From contig WIXG01000500.1 in NCBI GenBank assembly GCA_009869945.1, positions 1 through 46,417 of the forward strand: a DNA stretch of 46,417 nucleotides. Reading direction: 5' to 3'. Source of the DNA: Mesaphorura yosii. Lineage: Eukaryota > Arthropoda > Collembola > Poduromorpha > Tullbergiidae. Under the pieces are notes generated by a model. That model did not search any database, was not told the DNA's origin, and was given only the letters and a program-made list of their open reading frames with translations. Of this stretch, positions 27,772 through 38,903 are shown piece by piece. Positions within the stretch are counted from its first letter, which is position 1; every line of letters starts with the position of its first letter. The translations under genes and the position numbers were made by a program.

Positions 27772-29292
27772 CTACATCACGATTTGCTTGAGCAGTACTA
27801 CGACCAGGACAATCACCGCCATGTCAAAGCCCACCCGACTAGCACCTCCTTTATAGTCATCCGCCAGCTGCACTGCGGCGTACGCGTCGATCCGGCCATA
27901 CCCGAAACGATTATTTGGAAACAGACTGTCTGGGCTTCCGCATTGCTCTGACGAGAACGCGAGTCTCCTCTCCGTACTCCGTTGCAGGATGTCCTTCACT
28001 TCTGCGTAGTTCAGGCCCTGCTTGTAGCTGAGCAGAAGAGCAATCACACCAGTCACATGAGGGCTGGCCATGCTGGTCCCCGACAGGTCCTTGTATTCCG
28101 AGTTGCCCAGGTGCGACGCAGAGTTGATGTAATGCCCTGGAGCTGAAATATCGGGCTTCGTTCCTCCCCTGGTCGTAGGGCCTTTGCTGCTGAAAATGGC
28201 AAGAGCATCATTTTCCGTCGTTGCTCCAACTGCGATGACATTCTGATCAGCTGGTGAGCCAACCGTGCCGCATCCTAGCTCTCCTTCGTTCCCATTCGCA
28301 AAGACGGGCACAATGCCAGCGTTGTGCCACTGATTGATTGCGGAATTGAATTCGGTGAAGTCTCCAAGTTTAAAGCTCCAGCTATTGTTTACGACGTGCG
28401 GTGCCTTGGTGCAATTTTTCGACGAGCCGGACGGACTTGTTGGGCAAAACATGAATTCAAAACAGGAGAGTATGTCTGCGACGGAAGCCTCTCCTCTAAG
28501 ATTGAACGCTTTGCAGGAGATCCACTTGGCGCCAGGAGCCACGCCGTATCCGTTTGCTCCAACTGCGGTTCCAGTGCAATGAGTCCCGTGCCCGTTGTCG
28601 TCATGTGGCACGTCACGTCGAGTGACTGGGTCGAACCACGAGAAGCCGTCGTTGGCGTAATTGTTTCTGAGGATGTCGTGGGTGTAGCGTGCGCCCGTGT
28701 CGATGACGCCAACGATGATCCTCTCGCCCGTCGTGCCATTGGCCATGTTCCAGACTCTACCGGCACGAACCTTTTCTATGCCCCATTGATTAGCGAGGAC
28801 ACTCGCGTTAGTGCCAGGCGAAGTTGCATCCGCATCAGAAACTTTCGGGTCGTTCAAGTACACGGTGACCTCCTCCTCAATTCTCGCCACGTCATTTCTC
28901 AGCAGGAGCGATTGCACGAGTTCCGAGTCAGCATCCTTCACGAAGACTTGATTACTGATCCAGAAACTGCGGGTTGCGAACTGCAGTGATCTGGCTGCTG
29001 CTGTGCTCTGAATAAACTCTGTTACTGGCTTTTGTGAATGCTCCGCGAACTGATCCAACGCATCCCGGAGTGCAGTGATTTGATCACCACGAGACGCGAA
29101 TGAACGAGTGCGAAAGGATGACACGTCAAACTGGTCCCTCATTGTGATGAAGATGTTTGCACTTCGTTGAGCTTCGAGGGTCGCGAGGAGTCGGGAGTCG
29201 ACCTGGGCGACAGGGCTCACGAAAGCGATAGAAGTGTGTGCCAGCGTCATTGCCATCGCCAGCAGTACGAAGGACGCTTGGTGCGACTTCAT
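27772..29292 (-). CDS. Subtilisin-like serine protease (peptidase S8), secreted
   Basis: Endopeptidase with an Asp-His-Ser triad. The 506 residues run: signal peptide (about 1-23), propeptide (about 24-145, with the inhibitor-like segment ANIFITMRDQ near 45-54), catalytic domain (about 165-480), and a hydrophobic C-terminal tail VGFDMAVIVLVVVLL (487-501) after a small-residue stretch, which could be a GPI-attachment signal or an anchor. Triad motifs are VGVIDTG (D198), NGHGTHCTG (H235) and GTSMASPHVTG (S407); the oxyanion asparagine is N335 in ANGNEG. It is not a proprotein convertase or TPPII: the layout is that of bacterial and oomycete bacillopeptidase/subtilisin types. The gene has no intron, unlike all conserved neighbours of comparable length. 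The start is the only ATG before the signal peptide, about 75 bases below a TATA-like element. Acquisition by horizontal transfer is possible but unproven. Confidence 0.93.
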   Translation of the reverse strand: MKSHQASFVLLAMAMTLAHTSIAFVSPVAQVDSRLLATLEAQRSANIFITMRDQFDVSSFRTRSFASRGDQITALRDALDQFAEHSQKPVTEFIQSTAAARSLQFATRSFWISNQVFVKDADSELVQSLLLRNDVARIEEEVTVYLNDPKVSDADATSPGTNASVLANQWGIEKVRAGRVWNMANGTTGERIIVGVIDTGARYTHDILRNNYANDGFSWFDPVTRRDVPHDDNGHGTHCTGTAVGANGYGVAPGAKWISCKAFNLRGEASVADILSCFEFMFCPTSPSGSSKNCTKAPHVVNNSWSFKLGDFTEFNSAINQWHNAGIVPVFANGNEGELGCGTVGSPADQNVIAVGATTENDALAIFSSKGPTTRGGTKPDISAPGHYINSASHLGNSEYKDLSGTSMASPHVTGVIALLLSYKQGLNYAEVKDILQRSTERRLAFSSEQCGSPDSLFPNNRFGYGRIDAYAAVQLADDYKGGASRVGFDMAVIVLVVVLLKQIVM

Positions 29293-29363
29293 TGTTAATT
29301 ATTAATTTGCTGCTTGTTCTTAGGAATTAAGTCGACAAATGACGGCTGACACTGATGGACGGC

Positions 29364-29374
29364 GGTATTATAGC
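29364..29374 (-). promoter_or_regulatory. TATA-like element of the subtilase gene
   Basis: Reads GCTATAATACC on the minus strand, 72-82 bases upstream of the subtilase ATG. The spacing allows a start site 25-30 bases downstream and a 5' UTR of about 45 bases. Confidence 0.5.
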
Positions 29375-31014
29375 CTCATTGGCATGTTTATGATCAACAT
29401 CGAACCATATCAAGTGCCAAGTATTTCTGATTGCGCTCATGATTCATGATTTCATTGAAAGTCGGCCCGAAAACGTACTCCAAATGGTGCCGCGTCGTGC
29501 CGTGCAAAAATGATTAATACCAAGCGCATTGCCACGCAACGTATTTTACTTGTCTTTTGTGTCTACCGACAATTTTACGATGATGGCCATGCCTACATTT
29601 ATGATGCACCATGACAGTAACATTGAAAACCGTAAGCTGTGGAGATAAGAAGATTTGCGTACTCAGGGAAAATACGCAACGACTGAGCGTATCAATTCAA
29701 TGATTGACAGGCGCATGCATACTGATACTGATACTGGCGAAGATGGGGCACAATAGAATGCGGGTTGCGGGCATGAAATTCCCTGCTGGCTTTAGCATTT
29801 GGCCTGGAAGAGGCTTTGTGCATTGCATTACGTTACGCACTTGCGGTCATCATGATAATGATTCATGAGTCAGTTAGCATCGTCAGCAGTCGTGAATGCA
29901 AAAATTACAAGACAAAGAGACAAGTTGCAAACTGACTCCATCCATGTAACGATTAGCAAACTTTAATGTCAATTTCTTTCCGGCCCCATTTTACTTGTGT
30001 GTGGCACATGGTTTTAATTTATGCGCATGTCGACACAGGTCTCCGTCGCCTTGCCTGCCTCCTTCTATGATGCTGTAGCAATTTTGTTCGCGCTGCCTGT
30101 CCAAGGTACCAGCCAAGTAGGCTGTTAGCGTTTACTTGTTTTCCGTATGCCTTGGGTGACTTGCGTCCTTGTAGCGAACAGCAGCGTAGCGTAACATTAA
30201 AGAAAGAAGGTTCGAGAACTACACAACTGGAACCTATCGTGGGACGTGGATGAAGATTCAGTGCTGTGCATTGATTGAGCTTCCTAACCAGAATGTGGTC
30301 TACTTCACTTCATACTTGTACATATTACATAATGCTGAAGTCTCCAGAATTACAAGAAGATTTCAATCTGAAATCAACTAAAGTTTAATATTTTTAACGT
30401 TAGTTTGTTAGTTTATCGTGACCAAGTTCAAACTCTTTGTAGCACTTGGAGAAAATATGAAGATATGATGATATATTAGAATAGGGACATTCAGACATTT
30501 CATGTTTGATAGTTAGATTATATGTATTGCTAGAAATGGTAGGTTTTACTTTCATAAGTTGCATTTTTTCTTTAAAAAATAACAACAATAATAAATTACT
30601 ACTCTGTAAATATTATATTGAAAATGGAATAAAGGAGAATTTCAAGAAATACACTGGCACCCTAGGCACGCTGTCTTTTAGAAGAGCTCCAAGCTAATGC
30701 TTTAGCTAAAGGATTGATTGCTTAGTACTAACTAAAGTTACCCAACTTTCAATCTATTGTTGCATGCACAGAAGATACTTACAAGCTATCATTTGTTCTT
30801 TCCATTTGCTTGCTTGAATGCATGTTTTTGAGCGGGATTGCGGCTCTCTCAAACCTCTACCAACCGGTAGCAGTCGTCCCGCGTTTGGTTTTAAATGAAT
30901 TTTGATTTCTGATTGTGGTAATTAGTGATCTGTACTTAATGATTGAGTGGTTGTGTGGGCGTACGCTTGGGGGACTTTATAACGGCACCAATATTGGGCT
31001 CCCAATTAACCAAG
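29375..31014. other. Intergenic between divergent subtilase and NUP188 genes
   Basis: About 1.6 kb without a supportable gene. The part at 30.34-30.65 kb is clearly more AT-rich than its surroundings. A small hairpin-like CTACCAACCGGTAG lies near 30.86 kb. A TTTATAAC near 30.98 kb could serve NUP188, but its distance to the presumed first exon is awkward. Confidence 0.4.
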
Positions 31015-31100
31015 GTTAGTAAATGAACTTCCTTCTTAGTATTCTCTACTTGCCTGCTAGGCTATTTGTGCATTTTGCATCATCGTTGGCTGTGTTTCAG
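31015..31100 (+). other. Probable 5' UTR intron of NUP188
   Basis: Begins CAAG/GTTAGTAA and ends TGTGTTTCAG/AT with a pyrimidine-rich tract; 86 bp, 66 bases before the NUP188 start codon. Confidence 0.4.
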
Positions 31101-31165
31101 ATTCCTAAAACCCACCATCACTTTCGTCACTCCGACCGAGTATCGGGACTCAGGGCGCAACGCAT

Positions 31166-34100
31166 ATGATGGCATCTGGAGATGCGCCGTCAACCTTCAA
31201 GTTACCGGAGTCGCCCAAAATTAACGGCCACGGTAAGAGAGACGCACCATCGCCTCCTCAAGTTACCAGAAAAGAAGACAATTCTGACAGCGAGGATGAC
31301 ACTCCTACGAGATATCTTGGGTAAAATGATCGACAAACAGACAAATCTTTACATAATTTTAATTGTGCATAATGCTTACTCCACAGCCCTTACAAACAAC
31401 TCTGGCCCGTTTTGCTTGGCAAGACCGATTTGTTGGATTTGGAAATAATTCATGATCAACTCAGATACCGCCGGAATGACTTGCTGGCAGTGTACATGTA
31501 CCAGAAGAAAACTTTCACGCTCATACCGTTAAAAGCAGACGCAACCGTTAAAGATATGTTTGTAAATGCTTTGGCTAACAAATGGGTAATTGAGTTGATA
31601 TCAATAATAGGTATGCTGTAGGAGTGGGTAACACTATAAATCTGTGTATCGTAGATGATTCCTGAATCGGACGCTTTGGCCGTATTTGCTGACTACATCG
31701 AATTCGAGTACAATGGCCCCGTGAAAGGGTTAAGCGAGTTGGTGAAGGACCCCAAAATCAATGAAAAAGTTATGACAGAAGTGGATAATTTTTTTCGTAC
31801 CGAGAGACTTTGCAAATTATACTGCACACAAGTGATATTGGGCCAGGCAACTGACATCTCCAAGCCGTACAATGTAAGCAATCCTATTCCATGAGTTTCC
31901 TGGTAGCACAGTAACTTATCTGAGACATGGTTCAGGGAATCTTTGCCGAATTCATTACAAGTCCAGGAACACTGGAAAATTGGACAGAAACAATTTGCCT
32001 CTCATACGGCAGGGCATCTAACGATGACGAAAGAGTGCAAATCTTGCATACATTAACAATCTTGTTGGTTGAAAACGCCGAATTCGAGGAAGTGATGCAG
32101 AGGTTCATGGAAAACTATAAACCACCCGAAGAAAATCGTGACTCAAAGAACATTCTACTCGCTGAAGCACTGTTGATGTATGCCTTTCTCCAATGCGGTT
32201 CAGACGACAAAAATGACCTCATAACCAAGTATCTTAATACTCACGGATTGGATGTGCTGGAAAACAAATATCTGCTTGGTGCATACATTTGTGCGTTCAA
32301 GGATCGATGCCAAGAGAATTCCGAAGTTGGTCATTTTATTCGGCGAGCACCCAATCCTGAAAAATGTGTGCAGAGTATGATTGAATTACTGGAAGAATAC
32401 AGCCTCGAGAGCTTTAGAAACGTAAGAGCCTACAAACGCTTAAGCTTTATTTAGTGAGAGAGAAATGACAGCATTAAAATTGCTATTTTGTAGAAGCACG
32501 GGTTGTGCGATGTAATCGCTCGTGCAATAGCGTTTGCAGCCGAGATTATTTTGGGAAACTACAACAAGGAATTTTTTGGAAGCTCAGCGGATTGGTTGAA
32601 GTTATTTTGCACCTTGACGAAAAATGTAAGCGACTTTTCTTTCCTATTGTCAGATATTGGTCAAATGACAGAGGACAAGCTTAACTAGTGCCTACTTTGA
32701 TTGCAATTAGACAATCATTTCCGCGACATTTCTCCGCGAAAAGCCGCAGGAGTTATTTAGCCTCTATGAGTCCTACTGCAATCTGTTCCCGGTTGACGCT
32801 GAGTCAATTTTACAATCCTGGACAGCTTTGGTAGCAGGAGGTTCACCCAACAGCACTGTGCCTGAGGTACATCTCAATCCTAAATGAGACTTGAGGATCG
32901 CAATGATCCTGGTCAATTTCCCTGATCTCTTCTTTGCAGATATTGCAGGATCTCATAAACATGGTGAATATCTCTGAGCGTTTCGAGGATGCTGAATTTG
33001 TCAGAGTGAAGGAGCCACAAAAGCTCTGGGAGACTACACAAAACAGACATATCCTAGGAGTCACAATACCAGCAGGCACGACAGCAACGCTGCTGACAAG
33101 TGAAACAACCCCCGATCTCCTTGTTTGGAATGTCGCCCCGTCCGTTCATCCCATCGACGTCTGGAGAGTTTATTATGAGCTCATCTGCAATCCGTCACAG
33201 CCGGACGTGTTAGAATCTTATTACATGGGCTCGGAAGCTGCATTGAGACTGACATGCACTGCAACAGAATTTATAATTGCGTACCTTCGACAAACTGTAA
33301 ATATTCCAGAGCACATGCTCGAGTTTTCCAACGTAATCGCTGATGCCCTCCTACGGTAACTTTATTCAATGGACATACTTGACATTGACACCAGAAAAAT
33401 TTATATTAACCAGAAGGTTAATGTCTCATGTGCTTACAGATTCGTATTCCAAGAACAAGATAAGCGAGAGAAGGGCAGGCTGTTGGGACTCTACATAAAC
33501 TTGGTTCAAAGCCTTTCAGCATTTGATAGCCAAGTGTTTCTTTCACGTGCGACCGGCCTCATGCCGAATCCCGACGCTGACTCAATCATCACCCGAGTCA
33601 TTCTTTGCCACGAGAGTTTAGCAGAATCTGATTTGCCGGTGACCCTGTCATTTCTAGACTTAATTGCAACATTGTTTCGTCCAACACTGCCAAAAGCATC
33701 TCCATTCAACATAAGCGAAGAGATGCCGATGCCGTTTCAATGTTACTACACCTTTGCTTTATCATTCGTTTGTGAAAATATTCTCCCTGGGCTCCTAAAC
33801 TGGAGAATTCGGGAAGAAGAGTGCAGACACGAGCTGATTATACGGTGTCTTCGGATTTTCCTAAATCTGTTCAGTGTGCATGAGAAATGGATCCCCTTAA
33901 AGGACGCTTGCTGCAGTCAGCTAATTGGTCCCAAAAGTCCTTTGTTATACATACTAACAACGACAGGTAACACTTTTTCGAATTTCATAAAATTAAACCA
34001 TAAATTAAGTTCAAATTGGCTTATTCCTCAATATCCCGCTCCAGATGAATACACTGTGCAAGAAAGCATGATCAAAACGACCCCAACCAACCGCCAGGTA

Positions 34101-37078
34101 CCAAAAGTCGTCGACATCGCGTTAAACTTGATTGTGAAGCTCGCAAATTACAAGCGGGAAGTCTTGCACGTAAGCACTCGTGATATTTCCGACCAAATTC
34201 AATTGAAAGAAACTTGCAAAAGAAATATCCACGTGCAGGCACTGGACAATCATTCTGGCTTAGCCGTAGTGCAAAAACTTGGGCAAATGCTTCGCCATCG
34301 AGTAAATACGTCAATTCCAACCTTCTCTGTGCTCCTGCTGAAGAAATTCGCGGAGGAATCCAACATGTCGCTTCAATTGTGCTTGGGCGAGGACGTTGTG
34401 TCATTCTGTGATCTTGTCATTCAAAGGTTGCAATTTAAAACTGAAGATACACAACTAAAAGTAACAGAAAATCGTTTGAAATTAATTCATCAAGAATGAT
34501 GGAGCGAATTTTGATGAATTTGAAAACTTGGCATTTGGCAGGCATGCGTCCTGGACTTTCTAACAGTGTGTGCCCAAACTCAACTCGCATTGATTCATCG
34601 GCTGATGGACGAGAATACACAGGATGCGTTATTGGATCAAATGTTCGGCTTTCTAACAGAGAGTGTACGTTAATTTGAAGTTAAGACTTTTCGGGGCACA
34701 TGTAAATGACTAGAATCTCTTTCTTATTTTGCCTCAGGACTCAAACCTTGTGATTTCTTCTTGTGCCTTCATTCGAGCTCTTGTGGTAATGGATAACATT
34801 TTATTGAAAAGGTACAAGCCGAATATTTGGACTACCATTTTCGTCCCGATTAAAGAGATATCCAAATTCCTGAACCGGTACACATGCAAAGCAATTTTGT
34901 TCACTTTCTTTCACAATGCCTCAAACCCTTTTTGACATTATCTTCATTTTTTAGACAAGTACGAAAGAAGATAATCGCGACAACTTTAAACACAATCTCG
35001 TACGAGATTCATCGTCGAGGATTCATAGATCCAAATTTTGACAATGAGCTACGAGATCTTTTTCGAGGAAATCAGTGGGATCTTATCACAGAAGCTGCGC
35101 TCGAAGGAAAAGACGAAGATACAATCAAATGTTCTCTCGCCATAAAACACTTTTTGATTTTGCTGCACGGAAGCAAGGAGGTCGCATCACAACAACACTA
35201 CGCTGGCCCTCTCCAGGCAATGTTGGAGCAAGTCACTGAGGCGTTTTGGCTTATGAAGGAATTCGGGGAGTCGTCAATAGAAATGCGTACTACACTGGCT
35301 GAGATTATGGTTGTACTGGCACCGTCAGCGTCTGAGCAATTTTTGGAAAGTTTTTGTCACAAGTTGGCTGAGTACTTCTTCGACGACAGCCTGAGTGTTC
35401 AGCTGCCACTCGTATCATGCATCAATAAGTGCGTCACAACCGAGAAGCGCTTGACGGCTCCAACTGTGGAATGCATCATCAAAATAGTTGGGAAAATTCT
35501 AGAGCACGATACCGCCCTGTTTAAAAGTCCAACTAGAAGCAGAGAGATTTGCATTTTGTTCATTCTCGCAGTCAGAACAATTTCAAGTGCAGTAAGAAGT
35601 AAGTCCAAGCTTCCGGGTGAGTGGCCGAGAATCATTCAAAGAAATACGATTGTCGAGTTGATTGTTAACCTCATTAACAAAGGCTTACAGGTATACCACT
35701 TCCATTTCCATTTTCCCTTCCAGATACTTATTAGCTTTAACTAATAACTTCGCTTTTTCGTTCCGACAGAGAGGCGAAATTCCTGAATTTGTGCACGAAT
35801 GCCTGGACACTCTGGTTGGTTTAGCCCAAAGTCCAGAGACAAGCTCCTTGGTGCGATGCACCAAACTTTCGTACAACGCATGGATTCCCATCCTCACTTA
35901 CGTCATGAATATGCCGGCAGGAGATGAACAAAAATGGATGGGCATCTACAACAAATGTTTTCAACTTAACACAGCGCTTATCCTCACCGAGTCTCAGTAC
36001 TACATGCACGACGCTATCGAGTTTTGGGTCCTCCATGCATTTCTCCTGTCCCAGAAACTGGATGGACTGACCTACCTGGTTAACCATTGCCTTCTCGACC
36101 CTGATAACAAGGCTTACGATAAAATAACGTCTCACTTGGACTTAATTACCAGTGGATGCTGGAGTGTTTTGGCAACATTGCCTTATTTGAAGGAATGGCG
36201 AATTCGTGATGGCACAAAAGTGGCGCCGCTAATGGTAATTTAATTTAATCGCATCTATCACGTATTAATTTTTGACGGTCACTTATGTGTTTACAGCAAT
36301 CAGTCGTGACCGCAGTGAGTACGTCAGCGTCACTTTTATCTGCCCCCAATAATTTAATGCTGCTCATCACACAACCTTCTAGTTCCTCCTCAGTGAGCCT
36401 ACACCTGAAGTTGACCCCGGAGCTACTTGATCTCCAGCATAAGTAAGTCGTTAATTGCAGTTGATCGTTAAATTCTGTCGTCAATCGCCTAATTGGACAT
36501 TGCATCATGCAGGTTATGGGAGTTCATCCACGCTGCTGTGAACATCTTCTGGAAGATCCAGAAAGACTGCACCCTCTTGCACTTCAAAACGTTTGTCAGC
36601 TCTCTCATGACCACCATGAGGATTGCGGTGAAAACTTTAGCGAAGACGCAAGGCGAGAGGAAGCCCTCATCTGCCTCTTCGAGGGGAATAGTAAATGATG
36701 CGGAGAAAGTTATGGCCACGTTGGAGAAATGTTTCGGAACTCTTTTGTGCAGAGTTACGATGAAGCTTGAAGAACTGCAAGAAATCGAACGACAAGGCCT
36801 TGATGAAGATTCAATGCGGGAGAATCGGGTCGTGGAATTTAAGAAAGAGATCTCACCGGACATCGTAAGTCATTCCTTTCCCATTCAGTCGTTATTTCCT
36901 TCCCTGGACTGGGACCATCGCTTTCGCGTGACCTCAAGCAGTAATTTTAATCTCATATTAATTGTTCCAGACGTCCCTTTGCGAAGGAATCAGAAGCTGT
37001 ACGTCGGAGGACGAAGTCCTGTACAAACTTTGCTCGGTGATGGAGGAATTGATCAAGATTCCGACCACGGAAAGCTGA
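31166..37078 (+). CDS. NUP188: Nucleoporin NUP188 (inner-ring scaffold of the nuclear pore)
   Basis: A large alpha-solenoid scaffold protein of the nuclear pore inner ring. Sixteen exons join in frame: 31166-31320, 31387-31585, 31655-31873, 31936-32421, 32494-32625, 32711-32866, 32940-33355, 33440-33966, 34045-34460, 34542-34664, 34738-34877, 34955-35690, 35770-36234, 36297-36442, 36513-36864 and 36971-37078, giving 1591 residues against about 1750 in humans. Recognition rests on three stretches: QLWPVLLGKTDLLDL near the N-terminus (human ELWTILLGRSALREL), KLWETTQNRHILGVTIPAGT near the SH3-like insert, and MSLQLCLGEDVVSF followed by ACVLDFLTVCAQTQ (human MSVYACLGNDAAAI and VMILEFLTVAVETQ). 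Elsewhere it is highly diverged, as usual for this family. It has an extra Ser/Pro/acidic N-terminus of about 50 residues. The intron at 33967-34044 is a multiple of three without a stop and might be retained. Confidence 0.9.
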
Positions 37079-37136
37079 ATCCGATAAATTCAATGTGATA
37101 TATTTTATTAATGTAATTTTGAAGTTGAAACCCTAA

Positions 37137-37142
37137 AATAAA
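37137..37142 (+). terminator. Poly(A) signal of NUP188
   Basis: AATAAA 59 bases after the NUP188 stop codon. Confidence 0.65.
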
Positions 37143-37508
37143 GTAAAATTATGCTACAATTGAATTTCAATTCCGCTGCATTTGTCTTGGACAATCAACG
37201 TTACATGGTTATGATATTTGATTCAGGCGTGACATGTGACAAACAACTTGTAATTATAAGAAGCCTTCTACTTGTGTCTAGGTTTGTGTCGTTTATCGTA
37301 ATTTTGCAAGCGGCGCTCTGTGCTATTCGGCTTCTTTAGAAAATTATTCGCTGTCAACTGCGTCGTCGTTTCGTCGTGTGTTGTGTCGTCGTGCTTAGTC
37401 TCGACTCGCCTTGTATTCCGCTAGAACAATAACGATTCATTTTACTGTTGTGCATTGGGTTGCATTCAGTGTTGGTCAATTTACGTGGTTAGTGATTTAG
37501 GATCTTCG
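37143..37508. other. RPL31 promoter region
   Basis: The gap between the NUP188 3' end and the RPL31 5' UTR intron must hold the RPL31 promoter. The 37.36-37.40 kb stretch is rich in CGTCGT words. I see no TATA box and no convincing pyrimidine-tract start site. Confidence 0.4.
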
Positions 37509-37706
37509 GTAAGTTTGGTTATTCAATTTGAAAGACGACTCTCGATAGTCAAAGATTGAGGAGAGGTAGGTAGCAAGTCACAAGTAATAGAAAGTAATAG
37601 AATAATAGAAAGCAGTGGAAACCGCATCGTTTTACTACTGCCGCTCTCTGTGTCATCTGGCACCCTGTCGTTCTGTTTGGGTAAATTAGGTTTTGCTTTT
37701 TCATAG
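37509..37706 (+). other. Probable 5' UTR intron of RPL31
   Basis: Begins TTCG/GTAAGTTT and ends TTTTTCATAG/ACG, 18 bases before the ATG. First introns in or next to the 5' UTR are common in ribosomal-protein genes. Confidence 0.6.
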
Positions 37707-37724
37707 ACGACAACGACTAAGACG

Positions 37725-38183
37725 ATGGCGAAAGGTTTTAAAGGAGGAAACTCAAGGATCAAGAAATCTCTGGATGCCGTTGCGACGCGCGTCTACACCA
37801 TTCATATGCACAAACGCCTCCATGGTGTTGGATTCAAGAAACGTGCTCCAAGAGCCATTAAGGAGATTAGAAAGTTCGCGAGAGAACAAATGGGGACAGT
37901 TGACGTACGCATCGATGAATCTTTAAACAAGCACGTTTGGTCTCGTGGTGTTAGGTGGGAAATCTAAATGCTAATCTCCTTGGGATCAGCCTGCCTATCG
38001 CTCATGCTCATGTCAATGCGTCTTGTAATTTCTAGAAGCGTCCCGGTTCGTTTGCGTGTCAAGCTGGAAAGACTACGAAATGACGATGAAGATTCTCCAC
38101 ACAAATTGTTCACTCTTGTGTCACATGTTCCTGTTACCAGTTTCCGCGGACTGCAGACTGTTAACGCCGAAGCTAAAGATTAA
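37725..38183 (+). CDS. RPL31: 60S ribosomal protein L31 (eL31)
   Basis: Component of the large ribosomal subunit near the peptide exit. Exons 37725-37954 and 38036-38183 join in frame (phase 2) to 125 residues, the same length as human. Diagnostic stretches are the block [20 protein letters not shown], then [33 protein letters not shown] and LQTVNAE. The basic N-terminus MAKGFKGGN differs from vertebrates, as is normal for this variable end. The 3' end faces ABITRAM closely. Confidence 0.97.
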
Positions 38184-38233
38184 TGCTCTTATTCTTATGT
38201 GTTGCAAGAAAATGCTGAAATTTAAAGAGTAAG

Positions 38234-38239
38234 AATAAA
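38234..38239 (+). terminator. Poly(A) signal of RPL31
   Basis: AATAAA 50 bases past the RPL31 stop codon. Confidence 0.7.
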
Positions 38240-38286
38240 GTAATGCGAGATGAGTTGAGATGTTGAAATAAGTTCGGTTGTTTCAT

Positions 38287-38292
38287 TTTATT
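38287..38292 (-). terminator. Poly(A) signal of ABITRAM
   Basis: Minus-strand AATAAA about 36 bases past the ABITRAM stop codon, facing the RPL31 signal 48 bases away. Confidence 0.65.
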
Positions 38293-38327
38293 AACTTTTA
38301 CAACATTAAGTTAACACAAGCTATTAA

Positions 38328-38903
38328 TTAGGCTATTTTCGTATCTGCAGGTAAACTCTTAGTTTCTTGATAATTCTTCAATGTCGCAAGATACTGTTCT
38401 TCATCCAGAAGCTTACTCAGTTTGTCATTAAAGTCAGACAGCCTCGGCAGAATGATGGCGATGTATCCATTCATGCCTGTGAGAAGAAGACCTGGATTCC
38501 CCACGAGATTCTCGTTAACCTCGATCAGTTTGCCTACCAGATTAGCTCGTACCACGAACGGACTTTCTGCACAATCATCACACTTTATGGAGCATAGAAT
38601 AGAAGTCTCGCTTAGTTGCTGAGCACCGCGTTTTCCTTTCCCAGTCATACTGTTCTGTAGTCGACTTGTGTTAGTAGTAACTTGAAAGTCCACCATTGAC
38701 GGCTGGATGTGATGACGAATGAGGTAGTGGGACGGAGCCAAAGTGACCACAACGATCTTGTTGGAGTGGACATTGAAGCAGTAATCGTGTCCATTTGGTG
38801 TACAAACGTATCTCTTGGAATAGTACTTGTCACACATCCAACGTGGATCGCACTGCCCAGTCAAGACCTCTTCTTCAATTGGAGTAACACTTGGAGGCTG
38901 CAT
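38328..38903 (-). CDS. ABITRAM: ABITRAM (Simiate/FAM206A) homologue
   Basis: Homologue of the actin-binding transcription modulator, a small protein with a glycine-cleavage-H-like fold described in neuronal filopodia and nuclear speckles. A single open frame of 191 residues, close to the human length of about 180. Conserved parts, in order, are NKIVVVTLAPSH, the block TNTSRLQNSMTGKGKRGAQ (human TNCSRLQNKVSGKFKRGAQ), LIEVNENL, and GYIAIILPRL. The N-terminal 35 residues include CDPRWMCDKYY, matching the ancestral DRYFTRWY region only loosely. The coding part has no intron. It is divergent to PDXK about 1.07 kb away and convergent to RPL31. The start is the first in-frame ATG. Confidence 0.9.
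   Translation of the reverse strand: MQPPSVTPIEEEVLTGQCDPRWMCDKYYSKRYVCTPNGHDYCFNVHSNKIVVVTLAPSHYLIRHHIQPSMVDFQVTTNTSRLQNSMTGKGKRGAQQLSETSILCSIKCDDCAESPFVVRANLVGKLIEVNENLVGNPGLLLTGMNGYIAIILPRLSDFNDKLSKLLDEEQYLATLKNYQETKSLPADTKIA

Noticed and set aside
28324..28989. 221-codon frame on plus
   Set aside because: Antisense shadow of the subtilase catalytic domain.
30340..30660. AT-rich patch that might be a mobile-element remnant
   Set aside because: No terminal repeats, target-site duplication or coding remnant seen.
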